In this document: one piece after another, positions 5,632 through 5,686 of the stretch
How positions within the stretch are numbered: the stretch's first letter is position 1
Layout: each line of letters opens with the position of its first letter
Assembly: GCA_039917855.1 (NCBI GenBank)
Contig: JBDSIR010000003.1
Coordinates: 1 to 5,686, forward strand
Direction of reading: 5' to 3'
Source: CAMLHU01 sp039917855
GTDB taxonomy: Bacteria > Gemmatimonadota > Gemmatimonadetes > Gemmatimonadales > GWC2-71-9
DNA length: 5,686 nt
The notes under the pieces: generated by a model
What the model saw: only the letters and a program-made list of their open reading frames with translations
Database searches by the model: none
What the model was told of the DNA's origin: nothing
Program-made: the position numbers and the translations under genes

Positions 5632-5686
5632 CTTTTTCTCCAAGTAAATCAAATACTAGTTTATCTACAAAAATACGGAAGGTAGA
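5618..5686 (-). CDS. C-terminal end of an unknown gene (partial, enters from right edge)
   Basis: From the right edge only one minus-strand frame stays open: 22 codons followed by TAA at 5618-5620; the other two frames stop within 25 bases. The fragment contains FRIFVDKLVFDLLGEKD, a plausible amphipathic C-terminal helix. It overlaps the start of the 68-aa gene by 14 bases, in keeping with the tight packing elsewhere. Too short to identify. Confidence 0.5.
   Translation of the reverse strand, partial: STFRIFVDKLVFDLLGEKDVFA

Noticed and set aside
5632..5652. TTG-initiated extension of the 68-aa protein
   Set aside because: The extension contains the GGAG that serves ATG 5631 and has no site of its own.
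1..5686. tRNA genes, CRISPR arrays, insertion sequences, terminators or promoters
   Set aside because: The window is almost fully coding on one strand. I saw no cloverleaf, no spaced repeats, no inverted-repeat ends and no GC hairpin followed by a T run in any gap between genes.

Overview
The window is a gapless run of minus-strand genes, most likely from a tailed bacteriophage or prophage of a low-GC Gram-positive host. I infer this from AT-rich DNA, strong purine-rich Shine-Dalgarno sites (AGGAGG, AAAGGAG), stop/start overlaps of 1-4 bases, and several small orphan proteins beside a phage phiEco32-type COOH-NH2 ligase. No structural, replication or integrase gene is visible, so a plasmid or another mobile element is not excluded. 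The host assignment is inference.

In transcription order (right to left): the C-terminal end of an unknown gene (5618-5686); a 68-aa small protein (5425-5631); a 45-aa Cys-containing small protein (5288-5425); a 316-aa phiEco32-like COOH-NH2 ligase (4335-5285); a 170-aa orphan (3817-4329); a 302-aa Amidoligase_2-type ligase (2912-3820); a class II glutamine amidotransferase with a C-terminal zinc-ribbon-like module, starting at a TTG codon (1678-2910); a compact 239-aa ATP-grasp protein (941-1660); a 222-aa orphan (276-944); and the first 93 codons of another orphan that runs off the left edge (1-279). The longest gap between genes is 17 bases, and no internal promoter or terminator was seen. 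The whole window therefore looks like the middle of one operon.

The core is an amide/peptide-bond-forming set: two ligases of the glutamine-synthetase/GCS2 fold from different families, one ATP-grasp ligase and one glutaminase (ammonia donor). Gene neighbourhoods of this kind were predicted computationally by Aravind and colleagues from phages such as phiEco32, where they were proposed to make peptide-like modifications. The substrate and product are, to my knowledge, not established. The likely scheme is that the glutaminase supplies ammonia or handles a gamma-glutamyl/amide group, and the three ATP-dependent ligases join carboxylates to amines, perhaps on a protein, the cell surface or a small peptide. 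The less familiar parts are the zinc-ribbon fusion on the amidotransferase, the small Cys peptide just before the first ligase, the 170-aa orphan between the two ligases, and two downstream orphans that share a short Cys-Arg motif.
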